Shown here: positions 9,662 through 18,525 of the stretch, one piece after another | Layout: every line of letters begins with the position of its first letter | Numbering within the stretch: the stretch's first letter is position 1 | Source: Symbiodinium sp. CCMP2592 | Taxonomy: Eukaryota > Sar > Dinophyceae > Suessiales > Symbiodiniaceae | Reading direction: 5' to 3' | Assembly (NCBI GenBank): GCA_905221615.1 | Contig: CAJNDT010000491.1 | Location: forward strand, 620,001-684,000 | DNA length: 64,000 nucleotides | Notes under the pieces: generated by a model | What the model was told of the DNA's origin: nothing | Seen by the model: only the letters and a program-made list of their open reading frames with translations | The model's database searches: none | Program-made: the position numbers and the translations under genes

Positions 9662-10111
9662 CTAAGCTTTCCTACTCTCTCACAAAGGCGGACACTTTTC
9701 CCGGACTGCGGAGTGTGTCCTGGTAGTCTCGAGCCTGCACGTCGCGTGTGCGTGACGGCTGTTCCTTTACATTAACTACACTGCACTAGCGGTGTTACTG
9801 TTCCTGGCAAGATGTTTAACACCCCGCCTTCGGAGTTAGCGAAAGTTCCTCGACTGAGGTGACTCCGACTTTCCTGAACAAACAGTAAACACGCTGCAGT
9901 TCCTTTTCACTACAAAGCAAACGCTGTTCCTCTTCGCAAACGTTTCCGTTCACTTGCAATCCTCTCCAAGGTTGCTTGACTGTACAAGACTGTTCCTGAA
10001 CTTACTTAGATCACCACAGAAACAAAAAGGGCTGTGCCACGGTTCCTGTGTCCTGCTTCACTGCTCTTTCCTCGGCTCTCTGGCCTCAGTACTCTTCGCT
10101 GTTCCTTTGCT
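9662..10111 (-). repeat. 3' non-coding end of element 2, possible LTR start
   Basis: Non-coding stretch after the stop of the 1,333-residue frame. Eight minus-strand AGGAAC hexamers fall in 9761-10106. On the minus strand a purine-rich sequence (AAGGCGGGG) is followed directly by TGTTAAACATC at 9821. This is the usual arrangement of a polypurine tract and the start of a copia LTR. No second copy exists in the window to prove an LTR, and its end cannot be set. Sequence from about 9,760 to 9,645 is the junction with element 1. Confidence 0.35.
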
Positions 10112-13100
10112 TCACTGGAAGTTCACTTCTTTGCTTCCTGCTTCTTCTTCGCTGTCCTGGGTGACTTCCTTCTGCTCCTCTAGCTGTTCCTTGAGCCACT
10201 CCTCACGCTGCTTTGCCTGTACCTTGCACTTCTCTTTTCCTTGCTTGTCCTTTGATCCTGCTTTCCAACCTGTTTCCTTTGATCCTGAATACCAGTACCA
10301 TTGTCCTCTGGCTTCGTTCCACTTCCACTGGTAGCTTCTTCCTTGGAAACTGTAGACTGCAAACCAGTTTCCTTCAAACTCTCCTTTTCCTTTTCCTTTC
10401 AAGTAAGACGCCTCGTTCACTGGTCCTTTGGCGGAAAGTTCCTCGTCTTCCTGTTCCTGCTTTCCTGGCTTGTGCTTTGTCACGCTTGGTGGCTCCTGTC
10501 CTTCCTTCTTTCCTTTTCCTTTTCCTTCTCCTTTTCCTTCCGGCTTTTCCTGCTCCTTGGTTGGTGTTGTGTCTGGCTCTGTGGGTGCCTGCGACCCGGC
10601 TGCTGATCCTCTGCTCTCAAGCTCCTGTGTGAGGCTTGCAATCCTTTCCTTGTCTTCCTTGCGTTCCTTCATCATCTCCTCCATCATCTGTTCCAGCTTC
10701 TTCATCCTGTCTTCTTCACGTCTCGGTTCCACTTCTCCTGATCCTGACGTTGTTCCTTCTGCTGCTGCCTTCTTTTCTGCTTCCTTTCGGGCAATGTATG
10801 CCGATGCTTCCTTCTTGTCTTCCTCTCTTTTCTTCCTTGCTTCCTTCTCCTTTCTCTTCTTCTCCTGTTCCTTTCTTTCCTTCTCCTCTCTGGCTGCTGC
10901 GGCTGCTTCCTCTTCTTTCTCCTTCTCTGCTTTGGCTGCTGCTGCGGCTGTCTCCTCCTTTTCTCTTTCCTCTCTTTCTGCTTTGGCCTTGGCTGCTGCT
11001 TCCACTTCTCGCCTTCTCTCGGCGGCTGCGGCTGCTTCCTGCCTTGCTGCTTCCTTGTCTCTTCTCTCCTGCTCTTCTGCTGCCGCTTCCATGATCAACC
11101 TTGCCTTGGCAATCTGCTCCTCTGTTGCCTTCTTCCTCTCTTCTGCTGCAGCTTTTGCCTCTTGCTGTTCCTTTGAAATCCTGTCCTGTTCTGCCCAGTA
11201 CTTGCGATCATCTTCATCTCGAGGTCGAAATCCTGTGCTTTCTGCTCGCTGCTTTGGCTTTCCTCTTCCTTTGCCTGCTTTTGCGCCTTTCTCCTTTCCT
11301 TTTGTTCCTTTCTCGTGCTTGTACGTGTAGTCCTTGTCGACCCACTGCTTTTCTCCTGTAACTCTGTGCTCTCGGCAGATCTCGCCGTTCTCGGAGTATT
11401 CCTTCCACTCGTTGCTGTAGTCGTAGGGGTACGGAAAGAGCTTCTTTTCCTTCTCTTTCTCCTCAAGCCTTTCTTTGCTCTTGGCGTTGATCTCCTTGAT
11501 CTTTTGTCTCCTTGCTTCTTCCTTTGCTTCTTCGTCTTCCTCTTCTGCTACTGCTGCTTCTGGTGCTTCTGCTTCCTTTGCTCCTTCGGGGTACTCCCCG
11601 GGATCTCCTCCAACGTAGCTGTCCACGTAGGCCTCGTTCTCGTTCTCGCCGAAGTTTTCGTGGTCCTCGTCGCGTTCCTGGAGTCTTTCAATGTAACCTC
11701 TGTCGGACCAGTTCCTTATGTCGTCTTCTCCTTTGTGTTCCTGGGAGGTAGGTGACGTAGCTCTCGACGGTGCTGTACCTGGTCCATGTCCTTCACGACG
11801 TAGTTCTCCTTCTGCTTCTCTGTCCTTGGCTTCTCTTTCCTTTTGTTCTTCTTCGTCCTCTTCTTCCTGCTCGTAGAAGTCGTTCACAAGCGTCTGTACC
11901 TGGTCCTTCAAGCCGTCGCACGTCTCAAAGACGTAGGCCATGCGTTCCTTGGCCTCTGTGCGGTCTCTTTCGTTCTGCTCGGCCATTTCCTGGACCTGAA
12001 ACTTGACGTCCTGGATTTGTCCTGTCAAGGACTTCACGCAACCAGCCACGTGTTCCTGGGATCGACGCAATCGCGCCGACTCTTCTGTGTTCTTCCTGAT
12101 CGACTCTGCGATCTCGTTCCTCTCTGCGCTGGCTTTCCTGAGTTCTGTGGCGGCTTCCTTCAGTGCTTCAAGTTCCTTGAGAACTTCACTGTTGCTTCGT
12201 GCAGAACTGGCGCTGGCTTCCATGGCTGAGGTTCCTTGACCTTCTGCTACTGGCTTGACTATTCCTTGTACGCCTGAGCGTTCCGCGAGTGTTCCGCAGA
12301 ATTCCTTGAGCTGTGAAAGCATCTCAAAACATGAGGTTTCATGCGCTGTTCCTGCAGGCTTTCCTAACTCACATGCACTCGTGTCACTGCATATGCCGTC
12401 CTGTGCACATGCACTTGCAAAACAGAAAACATGTTCCTGAAACTCTGGCTGAAACTCTTCCTGAAGAAAACAACTCTCAAAACTCTGTTCCTTGCAACTC
12501 TGAATCTGAAGACTGTCTGAAATTCCTGAAATACCTGCAAACAACAAAGCTGCAAACGACAAAGTTCCTGGGCTCTTAATCATCCTTACAACTGCTTTGG
12601 CTTGTGTTTGGGCCTTGTGTTCCTTGAGCTCTTCTCGGCCTACTGGTTCGTTCTCTCCAGTTTGAAAACCTAACCAATGCAACAGCAATCTAATGCGCTT
12701 CGCTGAAAGGGGCTTGGTTCCTATGTCGGCTGTGTTCTCTTTGGTTCCTACAGGGTGCACGCTGATTGTTCCTTGCTTGTGGAGGTCCTGTAGAAAAAGG
12801 GTCCTGATTTGGAGGTGTTTCACTCTTCCTACACCTTGCCTTGTAATGATGCCTCTAGCTGCTGAAGAGTCCATGTGCAAGTGTACCTTGCAGACTTTCC
12901 TTGTCAAGAATTCTACTGCTTCCTTCAACAATATAGAATCCGATGCCGCGCTAGCTCCTGCGTAGTACTCTGCTTCACCACTGCTCAAGCTGACTGACTT
13001 TTGGTTCCTTGAAAAAGAATAGATACACTGGCCATCTAAGCAAACAATTCCTGAAGATGTTGAGCGCCTAGTGTCCTTCTTTCCTGCCCAATCTGAGTCG

Positions 13101-14113
13101 CTGTAGACTTCCAAAAGATGATACTCCCTGGGCTGTGTTCCTGTAAAGTCGTAACTGCCGTTCCTAATGGATTCATGAAGGTTGCTGAGTCCTCTTGGTG
13201 TTTTCCTGTATACAAGATGATATCCTTCAGTTCTTGCCATATACTGCACAAGATGGACTAGGTGTTTCCAAGAACCATGCGTAGGTTCCGACATCTTGGA
13301 GGCTAAACCTCTTACGGCAAACTGCACGTCAGGGCGATCCTGACTGACATACAAGAGTATGCCAACGCATTTCCTGAACGATGCTGCTTGTTCCTGGTTC
13401 AAGCTTTGGGTGTTGTCAGCTTCCTGAGACTCTTGGGTGCACGGAGTTGGCTTCGAGGCTTTACTCGTCAACTTCAGTTCTTCCTTGAGTTTCACAAGAT
13501 ACTTCGGGTCACTCGTGATGTGAAGCTCATGATTGTGATAGCTAAATTTCCTTTTGAGGAATCTGATGGTTTGATGTGACTCTCCTACTTCAAGTTCCTG
13601 CTCTGTCAAGAAGGGGCCTCCAACCTTCAGTTCGTAGGTCTCTCCTAGCTTTCCTAGCTTGGGCTCTAGGTGTCTGGTTTTCCCTGCTGCTTGAATGTCG
13701 TCCACATGCACAACAAGTATGCTGTTCCTGTCATCACGAAACAAGGTAGGGCAAGCTATGCACCTATCGAAGTTCTGCTCTTTAAGTGTTCCTGCAAAAT
13801 GGTCACTCCAAAGAAGTGCTGCATCTCGCTGTCCTGGAAGTACTCTAAGCAGTAACAAACCTTCGTTCCTACAGTTAGGGTCTTGGTCGCCAAACAGATC
13901 CACATATTCCTTTGGGAATTGACATGCGCAACGGGTTCTCTGCGGTACCTGTAAAAATGCGTCCTTGACATCAATCGAATACAGGGAATGTTCCTGTTGT
14001 AGTCCCAAGATAGGGATAAGTCTCACCAATGATGCGCTTGTAGCTGGGCTGAAAGTGTCATTCCTGACCTCTACACCTCGAAACTCTCTAGCCACTAACC
14101 TGGCTCTACGCAT
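10112..14113 (-). CDS. Copia RT-RNase H fused to a long charged coiled-coil tail
   Basis: The 1,333-residue frame starts inside the RT (RRARLVAREFRG). It has palm motif SIDVKDAFLQV (about residues 45-55), the catalytic VHVDD box (about 135-145), and RNase H motifs YSDSDWAG (about 337), SSGEAEYYAG (about 377), LHMDSSAARG (about 411) and ENTADIGTKPL (about 459). After residue 490 comes a tail of about 800 residues rich in Glu, Lys, Ala and Arg, strongly heptad-like, then GKGKGKK and aromatic WKWNEARGQWYWY segments near the C-terminus. Copia pol normally ends at RNase H. Basic GK-rich segments are typical of Gag RNA-binding regions, so a relocated Gag-like part is possible. The RT N-terminus lies in another frame upstream (shift near 14,165). 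Confidence 0.85.
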   Translation of the reverse strand: MRRARLVAREFRGVEVRNDTFSPATSASLVRLIPILGLQQEHSLYSIDVKDAFLQVPQRTRCACQFPKEYVDLFGDQDPNCRNEGLLLLRVLPGQRDAALLWSDHFAGTLKEQNFDRCIACPTLFRDDRNSILVVHVDDIQAAGKTRHLEPKLGKLGETYELKVGGPFLTEQELEVGESHQTIRFLKRKFSYHNHELHITSDPKYLVKLKEELKLTSKASKPTPCTQESQEADNTQSLNQEQAASFRKCVGILLYVSQDRPDVQFAVRGLASKMSEPTHGSWKHLVHLVQYMARTEGYHLVYRKTPRGLSNLHESIRNGSYDFTGTQPREYHLLEVYSDSDWAGKKDTRRSTSSGIVCLDGQCIYSFSRNQKSVSLSSGEAEYYAGASAASDSILLKEAVEFLTRKVCKVHLHMDSSAARGIITRQGVGRVKHLQIRTLFLQDLHKQGTISVHPVGTKENTADIGTKPLSAKRIRLLLHWLGFQTGENEPVGREELKEHKAQTQAKAVVRMIKSPGTLSFAALLFAGISGISDSLQIQSCKEQSFESCFLQEEFQPEFQEHVFCFASACAQDGICSDTSACELGKPAGTAHETSCFEMLSQLKEFCGTLAERSGVQGIVKPVAEGQGTSAMEASASSARSNSEVLKELEALKEAATELRKASAERNEIAESIRKNTEESARLRRSQEHVAGCVKSLTGQIQDVKFQVQEMAEQNERDRTEAKERMAYVFETCDGLKDQVQTLVNDFYEQEEEDEEEQKEREAKDREAEGELRREGHGPGTAPSRATSPTSQEHKGEDDIRNWSDRGYIERLQERDEDHENFGENENEAYVDSYVGGDPGEYPEGAKEAEAPEAAVAEEEDEEAKEEARRQKIKEINAKSKERLEEKEKEKKLFPYPYDYSNEWKEYSENGEICREHRVTGEKQWVDKDYTYKHEKGTKGKEKGAKAGKGRGKPKQRAESTGFRPRDEDDRKYWAEQDRISKEQQEAKAAAEERKKATEEQIAKARLIMEAAAEEQERRDKEAARQEAAAAAERRREVEAAAKAKAEREEREKEETAAAAAKAEKEKEEEAAAAAREEKERKEQEKKRKEKEARKKREEDKKEASAYIARKEAEKKAAAEGTTSGSGEVEPRREEDRMKKLEQMMEEMMKERKEDKERIASLTQELESRGSAAGSQAPTEPDTTPTKEQEKPEGKGEGKGKGKKEGQEPPSVTKHKPGKQEQEDEELSAKGPVNEASYLKGKGKGEFEGNWFAVYSFQGRSYQWKWNEARGQWYWYSGSKETGWKAGSKDKQGKEKCKVQAKQREEWLKEQLEEQKEVTQDSEEEAGSKEVNFQ

Positions 14114-15669
14114 CCATCTGCCATTCCTGAATCTCCAATCGAAAACAAACTTCGTTGTGAGCCACTTCGTTCCTTGGTCTCTTTCTTCTTCTTCTCTCTC
14201 TCTCCCGGTTCTTCTCTCTCAAGTTCTTGCAAGGGTTTCCTTGCCAATGCCTTCATCTCTGTGAGTCTGTTGATCTCCGTGAGCATCGCCTTACGGTCCA
14301 GTTCCTGCAACTGTGCCTCTGGGACTTCTGGAGGTCCTGAGTCCTCGCTCTTGAAAATGTCTTCCTCATCATCTGAATCGCCAATGTCTGAGTACGAATC
14401 TTCCCAGAAAATGTCTTCTGTACCTGGTTCTGCTTCAGGTAGTTCCTCGTCGTTGTGCTCGTACACTCTTCCTACGTTGAACGGAGGGTACCTTTTCTTG
14501 GGAGAATCTATCTTCGGAATCTTGGAACCTGTTCCTACATCTTCAAACTCTTGCTTCCTAAGAGGCGCAGGTCCTCTAGCTGAAAGTAGTTCGCTGGCCA
14601 TTGCACTGTCTGGGATGAGTTCTGGTTCTGAGGCTGCGTCCATTTCCTTGTTGCTGCTACTGCTTGAAGACGTTGGGTCCGATGCTGCTTCATCTTGGTT
14701 TTCGTCGGGATATTCCTGCTCAAGTTCTTCTTCTGCTTTCCTTTTGCTCTGTGCTTGCTTGGCTTTGTTCTCTAAGTACGTTGACCTAGTAGGTCCTGGT
14801 TTTCCTGCAGGGTCCCCGCCTTGGATGACAACCGGTCCTGATGGTGCCGAAGGTGCCGATTCCTGAGCAATCTGTTCCTTAGTTCCGGGTCCATCCATGA
14901 TCGGTGGTGCCTCTGCAAGTGGTCCTGGGATGTTCTTCCTTGGGATGTTCCTTGTCGTAAGGGTAGTGTGCTTAACTTCCCAAGTATGGATTCCTACGCT
15001 GCTTATTCCTTTGATGTCGAAGTGTTCCACACAGCGTTTTGCGCTACGGCTCGTCTTGATGCCGTCCATGTGCCACGTAATGAAGAGGTTGTTGTCTGTT
15101 TTTCCTAAGAACACTCCTCTCAACCAAATAGGGTCGCCTTTCCTATTGCCACGTGTTCCTGAACGATTGGTCAAAACCAAAAGTGATTCACCAAACTCGG
15201 CAAGTTGGCCCTCGTAAGGCCGCCCGGCCATCCATTCATATGGTGTCATTCCTGTACCTGTGTGACGATGGTACCTGTTCAAGGTCCACGCTGCATGCCT
15301 GAAAGCCCATCTGAAGATTGGATGTGTGTGAGCAATATATGTTCCTGTTTTGTGTTCCAGGTGCCTAATCAAGGTAGTTCCTTGTCGCCTAATGGTCTGA
15401 ATTGCTCTCTCTGCCATGCCGTTGGTTTCCTTCTGGCCACTGACTGTTTCCTGCAAGATTGTTCCTAGACCTAAGGCTGCTCGTTGCTTCTGAATTACCT
15501 GCTTCAGCTTCATCATCGTTCCTTCGTTGTCGGCCTTCAGGTTGATGGCTCCATATCCTAGCTGGGTGCTCAAGTAGGTGACTCCTTCGCAAAGGTGCTC
15601 TACAAGATCCTTTCCTTTAGATGCTGTGGGGATACAGACCATGTTCCTACTCCAAGAATCAACACACAC
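14095..15669 (-). CDS. Copia integrase core and Pro/Ser/acidic linker
   Basis: Integrase catalytic core after its first motif: VDSWSRNMVCIPT at the start, ADNEGTM (second Asp, about residue 44) and NGMAERAIQTIR (Glu, about residue 84), then the C-terminal part typical of copia integrases (YEWMAGRPYEG, WLRGVFLG). A long acidic linker leads to the RT. The first catalytic Asp lies in the preceding frame, separated by an indel in a (TG)n run near 15,665. The beginning of the RT (TKWLTTKFVFDWRFRNG) is encoded in another frame at 14,110-14,175, so a second shift lies there. Integrase joins cDNA ends to target DNA in the nucleus. Confidence 0.8.
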   Translation of the reverse strand: MCVDSWSRNMVCIPTASKGKDLVEHLCEGVTYLSTQLGYGAINLKADNEGTMMKLKQVIQKQRAALGLGTILQETVSGQKETNGMAERAIQTIRRQGTTLIRHLEHKTGTYIAHTHPIFRWAFRHAAWTLNRYHRHTGTGMTPYEWMAGRPYEGQLAEFGESLLVLTNRSGTRGNRKGDPIWLRGVFLGKTDNNLFITWHMDGIKTSRSAKRCVEHFDIKGISSVGIHTWEVKHTTLTTRNIPRKNIPGPLAEAPPIMDGPGTKEQIAQESAPSAPSGPVVIQGGDPAGKPGPTRSTYLENKAKQAQSKRKAEEELEQEYPDENQDEAASDPTSSSSSSNKEMDAASEPELIPDSAMASELLSARGPAPLRKQEFEDVGTGSKIPKIDSPKKRYPPFNVGRVYEHNDEELPEAEPGTEDIFWEDSYSDIGDSDDEEDIFKSEDSGPPEVPEAQLQELDRKAMLTEINRLTEMKALARKPLQELEREEPGEREKKKKETKERSGSQRSLFSIGDSGMADGCVEPG

Positions 15670-16841
15670 ACAAGACTAACTGCTGCTGGTGCCTCATCAT
15701 GACTTGTTCCTGTGAAACAGAAATCCATGCAGAAAGTTGGTCTCGAAGATCTTTCCTTCTCTGGGTTCTCACGAAGATGTGGAGACTCCTTTCCTTTGCA
15801 TGCTACACATGTAGGACACCACGATGCGTAAGGTAAGTGTGTGAGATTATGCACTGCAACTTCTTCTGGCTTCGGCTGTTTTGGTACCTTGAGGGGTTCT
15901 GCTTCAATGTACTCCTTGTACTTCTTCTGGGCTGAGGTAAGCTCCATGTGCCTTTCTGCTTCCATGATTGACCTGCTGAGTCTTCTAAGAATGTCCTGCT
16001 TAGAACCAAACTTTGAAACTCCAAGTTCCTTGCAAAGTTCCTTCAGGGCCTTGAGGCTGTTCTGCTGGTTGTACTCATGACCGTTGAATGTAAATGACAG
16101 TTCTCCTGCAAGCTCGTGCCTGTGCGCTGGTGCTTGGGCCTCTGAGGTCTCTTCCTGTTCTTCTTCTTCTTGTTCTGGAATCGTGTCCAGTTGATGAACC
16201 TTCTGTCTTGGTTTCCTGGCCTTGGGGTTCACTGGTTCAATGAGTTCAAATACACTGCGTCCTGTCCAAGATAAACCTCCTAGTGGTTCTGGGTCTCTAT
16301 GAGGCTCATCCAAAGTCCAGAACTTATCATCCTCAAAGAAATCTTTGTTGATCGGTTCTTCTCCGTAGGTGTACCTGTCTGGTTTGAGATTTCCAATATC
16401 CACTGGAATGTCGTTGGTATCTCGAGGATTGAACAATGTCTTTCTCAACGAGTTGTGGTACCTAGTGAGTGTCGTACCATCCATGCTGATTGACCATGCA
16501 TCCTCAGTATACTCTTCGAACATCTTGCGATCTTCATCTTCCTTAGGTGTACCTATGAGGGTCAATGGAAATTCCTTGAGCGATACTAGCGTCAGTGTTC
16601 GATACTCTTTGCTGCCGTCAAAGATTGTTCCGAATGGTTCTTCAAGTTCCTCGAACATGATGCTGTGATGCAACAGAAACCACTGATCGTCGTCCTCAAT
16701 AAGTACTGCTCTGTACGCAAACTTTCCTGGTGGAAACATCAAGTAGGTATCAACGTGCTCTGAAGTTCCTATGACGTGGCCAACATCATCACTTTTGACG
16801 TCATGGAGCGTTGGCATCAGTCCCTCTTTGATCGACTGCAC
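15600..16841 (-). CDS. Copia upstream polyprotein: SAP-like motif and integrase zinc finger
   Basis: Frame of 413 residues preceding the integrase core. It contains a SAP-like helix-turn-helix stretch (LKELCKELGVSKFGSKQDIL, about residues 262-290), a DNA-binding motif, then an HHCC integrase zinc finger (HNLTHLPYASWCPTCVACKG, about residue 330) and the first catalytic Asp (FCMDFCF, about residue 371). The sequence before that is acidic and unrecognised. The true N-terminus is missing: upstream the frame runs into plus-strand sequence of another element at about 16,800, so gag and the 5' LTR are absent. No ATG supports the start at 16841; it is a frame limit only. Confidence 0.7.
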   Translation of the reverse strand: MQSIKEGLMPTLHDVKSDDVGHVIGTSEHVDTYLMFPPGKFAYRAVLIEDDDQWFLLHHSIMFEELEEPFGTIFDGSKEYRTLTLVSLKEFPLTLIGTPKEDEDRKMFEEYTEDAWSISMDGTTLTRYHNSLRKTLFNPRDTNDIPVDIGNLKPDRYTYGEEPINKDFFEDDKFWTLDEPHRDPEPLGGLSWTGRSVFELIEPVNPKARKPRQKVHQLDTIPEQEEEEQEETSEAQAPAHRHELAGELSFTFNGHEYNQQNSLKALKELCKELGVSKFGSKQDILRRLSRSIMEAERHMELTSAQKKYKEYIEAEPLKVPKQPKPEEVAVHNLTHLPYASWCPTCVACKGKESPHLRENPEKERSSRPTFCMDFCFTGTSHDEAPAAVSLVCVLILGVGTWSVSPQHLKERIL

Positions 16842-17375
16842 TATGAACCGCCGCCGAACTATACGGCACCGGGCTTGGCTCAGCTCGTCGCGGCGGATAA
16901 GGCATTATGGCTCCTGGTCTCCGAGGACACCCGGGCTAAGCTCACCGAGATGGATCCCGACTCGCCCCACACTCGGCTTTGCGACTCCTACATGAACTAC
17001 TACTCCGACCACCCGGATGTCCTCTTCCACCTCATGCCGCTTCCAGCAGATGGCGCAAAGGATCGCCGTTCGACCCCTGACCGACCCCCTCGGAAAGCTC
17101 GTGGAGGAGGTCGACGACAACCTGCTCACCATGTGCAGCAGGACAACACCAAGGCCAAGGCGACGGACTCCAAGTCGGCGTACACTCCCATTGTTGTGCC
17201 GTCAGGGTGCACCATTGTGTACAACGGGGGTAAACCCATTTGTAAAAAATTTAACGTGGGTCGTTGCAAAGTGAAAACCGCGAAGGGTGGCCGGTGTTCG
17301 AACGGCTTCCACGTGTGCTGGAAAGAAGGATGTCACCGTCCCTTCGCATTCAAGGATTGCCGTCACTCTGAATGA
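16803..17375 (+). CDS. Zinc-finger ORF of a truncated plus-strand retroelement
   Basis: ATG at 16803 opens a 190-residue frame. The N-terminal half is globular and unrecognised. The middle is basic (RKARGGGRRQ), and the C-terminus has a Cys/His cluster, CKKFNVGRCK then GRCSNGFHVCW and GCHRPFAFKDCRH. Such a cluster can bind zinc and nucleic acid and resembles Gag-like ORFs of dinoflagellate YR/DIRS-type elements. The terminating TGA (17373-17375) is followed in the same frame by the next ORF without another stop, so the two may form one polyprotein made by readthrough or interrupted by mutation. The ATG lies at the junction with minus-strand element 2. Confidence 0.6.
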   Translation: MERWHQSLFDRLHYEPPPNYTAPGLAQLVAADKALWLLVSEDTRAKLTEMDPDSPHTRLCDSYMNYYSDHPDVLFHLMPLPADGAKDRRSTPDRPPRKARGGGRRQPAHHVQQDNTKAKATDSKSAYTPIVVPSGCTIVYNGGKPICKKFNVGRCKVKTAKGGRCSNGFHVCWKEGCHRPFAFKDCRHSE

Positions 17376-17414
17376 CTATCGACCGGTGACTTGGTCACTC
17401 AGGGCGACCCCGGT

Positions 17415-18431
17415 ATGCATGCGGAGCAATTAGCTGGCAATCTGCTCTCCGCTCAGGACTTTTCCCGTGCCAGCCTCCGGAAACTCTTTGACCTCTTGCC
17501 GCTTGAACCGCCGGCTAGAGGCGTCGGGGTTGGGGTTTCCGGATCTTTCACCACAGGTGCCTATGTCTACTCCAACGAGGTTGGCCTTCGTCGGAACTTG
17601 ACTGGGTTTCCACTGACTTCGTCACTCTTGGCCGCACACGTGCGGCGCATTTCTCCATCCTTTCCTTTTACCTCGGTGGCTCTTTTCCACAACCTCAAGA
17701 CTCCATGCCATCAGGACAATAACAATTTTCCTGGGTCCTTCAACCTTGTCGCGCCGTTGACGGACTTCCAGCACGGTGAGATTTGGTGCGAGGACACCGC
17801 AGGCACCATTCCTCTGGATTTTCAAGGTGTTCTACGTCATGGTGTGCTTTTGGATGTGGCTCACGGCCCAGTCCTTCTACCAGCTGCCTCCTGTCTGCAT
17901 GCCACTCGTGATTGGACTGGTGATCGCTTGGTGTTGGTGGCCTTTTCGGTCAGTTCGGCTCTGCAACTACCTCCTGCTTATGCGGATGCTTTGCGTGCTT
18001 CTGGTTTCACTCTTGCCCAAACCGCCGGCGAACTCATGTCGCCTACGCCTCTCCGTCCTCTTCTACCCGTCTCTGTTCGTCCCCTCATGGTGGGGGTCTG
18101 TTCTGGGTCTGGTGCGATGGCGGCTGCTTTTCGTGATCTTGGTTTCCTCACGCTCGCCATCGACAAGCCGGGTAACCAACACCGTCTTCGCCATTCCTTT
18201 GTCCCTCTGGACCTCTCTCGCCGTGACCAACAACAGCTTCTCCTTTCTGCGCTGGATGACGCTGCCCTCATTGGTGTCCTTCACTTGGGCGTGCCGTGCG
18301 GCACGTGCAGCAGGGCGCGTGAACGCGCTCTTCCTCGTCGTCTTCAAGGTCGCTTTCGTGCTCCACCGCCCAGAGTGCAGGAACCACCAATGCCCCTAAC
18401 CGCTGAAAAGCGCCTTCAGCTTCCCACCTGA
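17415..18431 (+). CDS. Dioxygenase-like and methyltransferase-like ORF, truncated
   Basis: Same frame as the preceding ORF; first ATG at 17415. Around residue 97 the sequence CHQDNNN, followed by GSFNLVAPLTDFQHGEIWCE, resembles the HxD-containing core of Fe(II)/2-oxoglutarate dioxygenases of the TET/JBP-like kind. Near residue 293 comes PCGTCSRARE, a Cys motif found in methyltransferase-like domains of dinoflagellate YR/DIRS elements, preceded by a nucleotide-binding-like stretch (VGVCSGSGAMAAAFRDLGF). The expected ENPxxS half of that domain is missing. The frame degenerates near 18,390, where the element appears cut off. Catalysis by either domain is unproven. Confidence 0.55.
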   Translation: MHAEQLAGNLLSAQDFSRASLRKLFDLLPLEPPARGVGVGVSGSFTTGAYVYSNEVGLRRNLTGFPLTSSLLAAHVRRISPSFPFTSVALFHNLKTPCHQDNNNFPGSFNLVAPLTDFQHGEIWCEDTAGTIPLDFQGVLRHGVLLDVAHGPVLLPAASCLHATRDWTGDRLVLVAFSVSSALQLPPAYADALRASGFTLAQTAGELMSPTPLRPLLPVSVRPLMVGVCSGSGAMAAAFRDLGFLTLAIDKPGNQHRLRHSFVPLDLSRRDQQQLLLSALDDAALIGVLHLGVPCGTCSRARERALPRRLQGRFRAPPPRVQEPPMPLTAEKRLQLPT

Positions 18432-18525
18432 TTGGGAGAAGGAGCAACGATGGACCTGCCCAGAGTGAAATAACCATTTAACGCCCTGAAACGCGGTTCG
18501 CTTCCCCACCTGAACGGGGAAGCCG
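18400..18525. repeat. Cluster of GC-rich hairpins at the element end
   Basis: Just past the truncated ORF are inverted repeats: GCTGAA/TTCAGC around a 7-nt loop (18,402-18,420), an imperfect CTTCCCA stem (18,420-18,441), and a perfect 8-bp stem GCTTCCCC/GGGGAAGC with loop ACCTGAAC (18,500-18,523). The loops share CACCTGA-like sequence. These differ from the 6-bp/4-nt hairpins of the 21-47 kb element. Between here and 18,900 I see no gene. Confidence 0.45.

Larger units (their letters stand above)
9761..16770 (-). repeat. Dense AGGAAC hexamer signature across element 2
   Basis: By eye I counted about 58 AGGAAC on the minus strand (GTTCCT as written) in roughly 7 kb, against two to four expected from base composition. 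Examples: 9761, 9800, 9845, 9899, 9926, 12717, 12744, 16025, 16037, 16765. They occur in non-coding DNA and in all three codon phases of the polyprotein (encoding for example SRN, KEL and IGT), so this is a nucleotide-level feature, not an amino-acid or codon preference. Confidence 0.8.
9662..16805 (-). mobile_element. Ty1/copia-like retrotransposon, 5'-truncated (element 2)
   Basis: Domain order on the minus strand is SAP-like, integrase zinc finger, integrase core, RT, RNase H, coiled-coil tail, which is the Ty1/copia order with an unusual extension. The three frames are separated by two frameshifts (near 15,665 and 14,165), so the copy is not intact as read. The 5' part (gag, LTR) is missing at the junction with the plus-strand element near 16,800. 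The whole unit has a nucleotide signature absent from its neighbours: dense AGGAAC hexamers. Confidence 0.8.

Noticed and set aside
10428-11330. Long Ser/Leu/Ala-rich plus-strand open frames
   Set aside because: Shadow of the minus-strand Glu/Lys/Ala-rich coiled-coil tail; no stops because the opposite strand is low-complexity.
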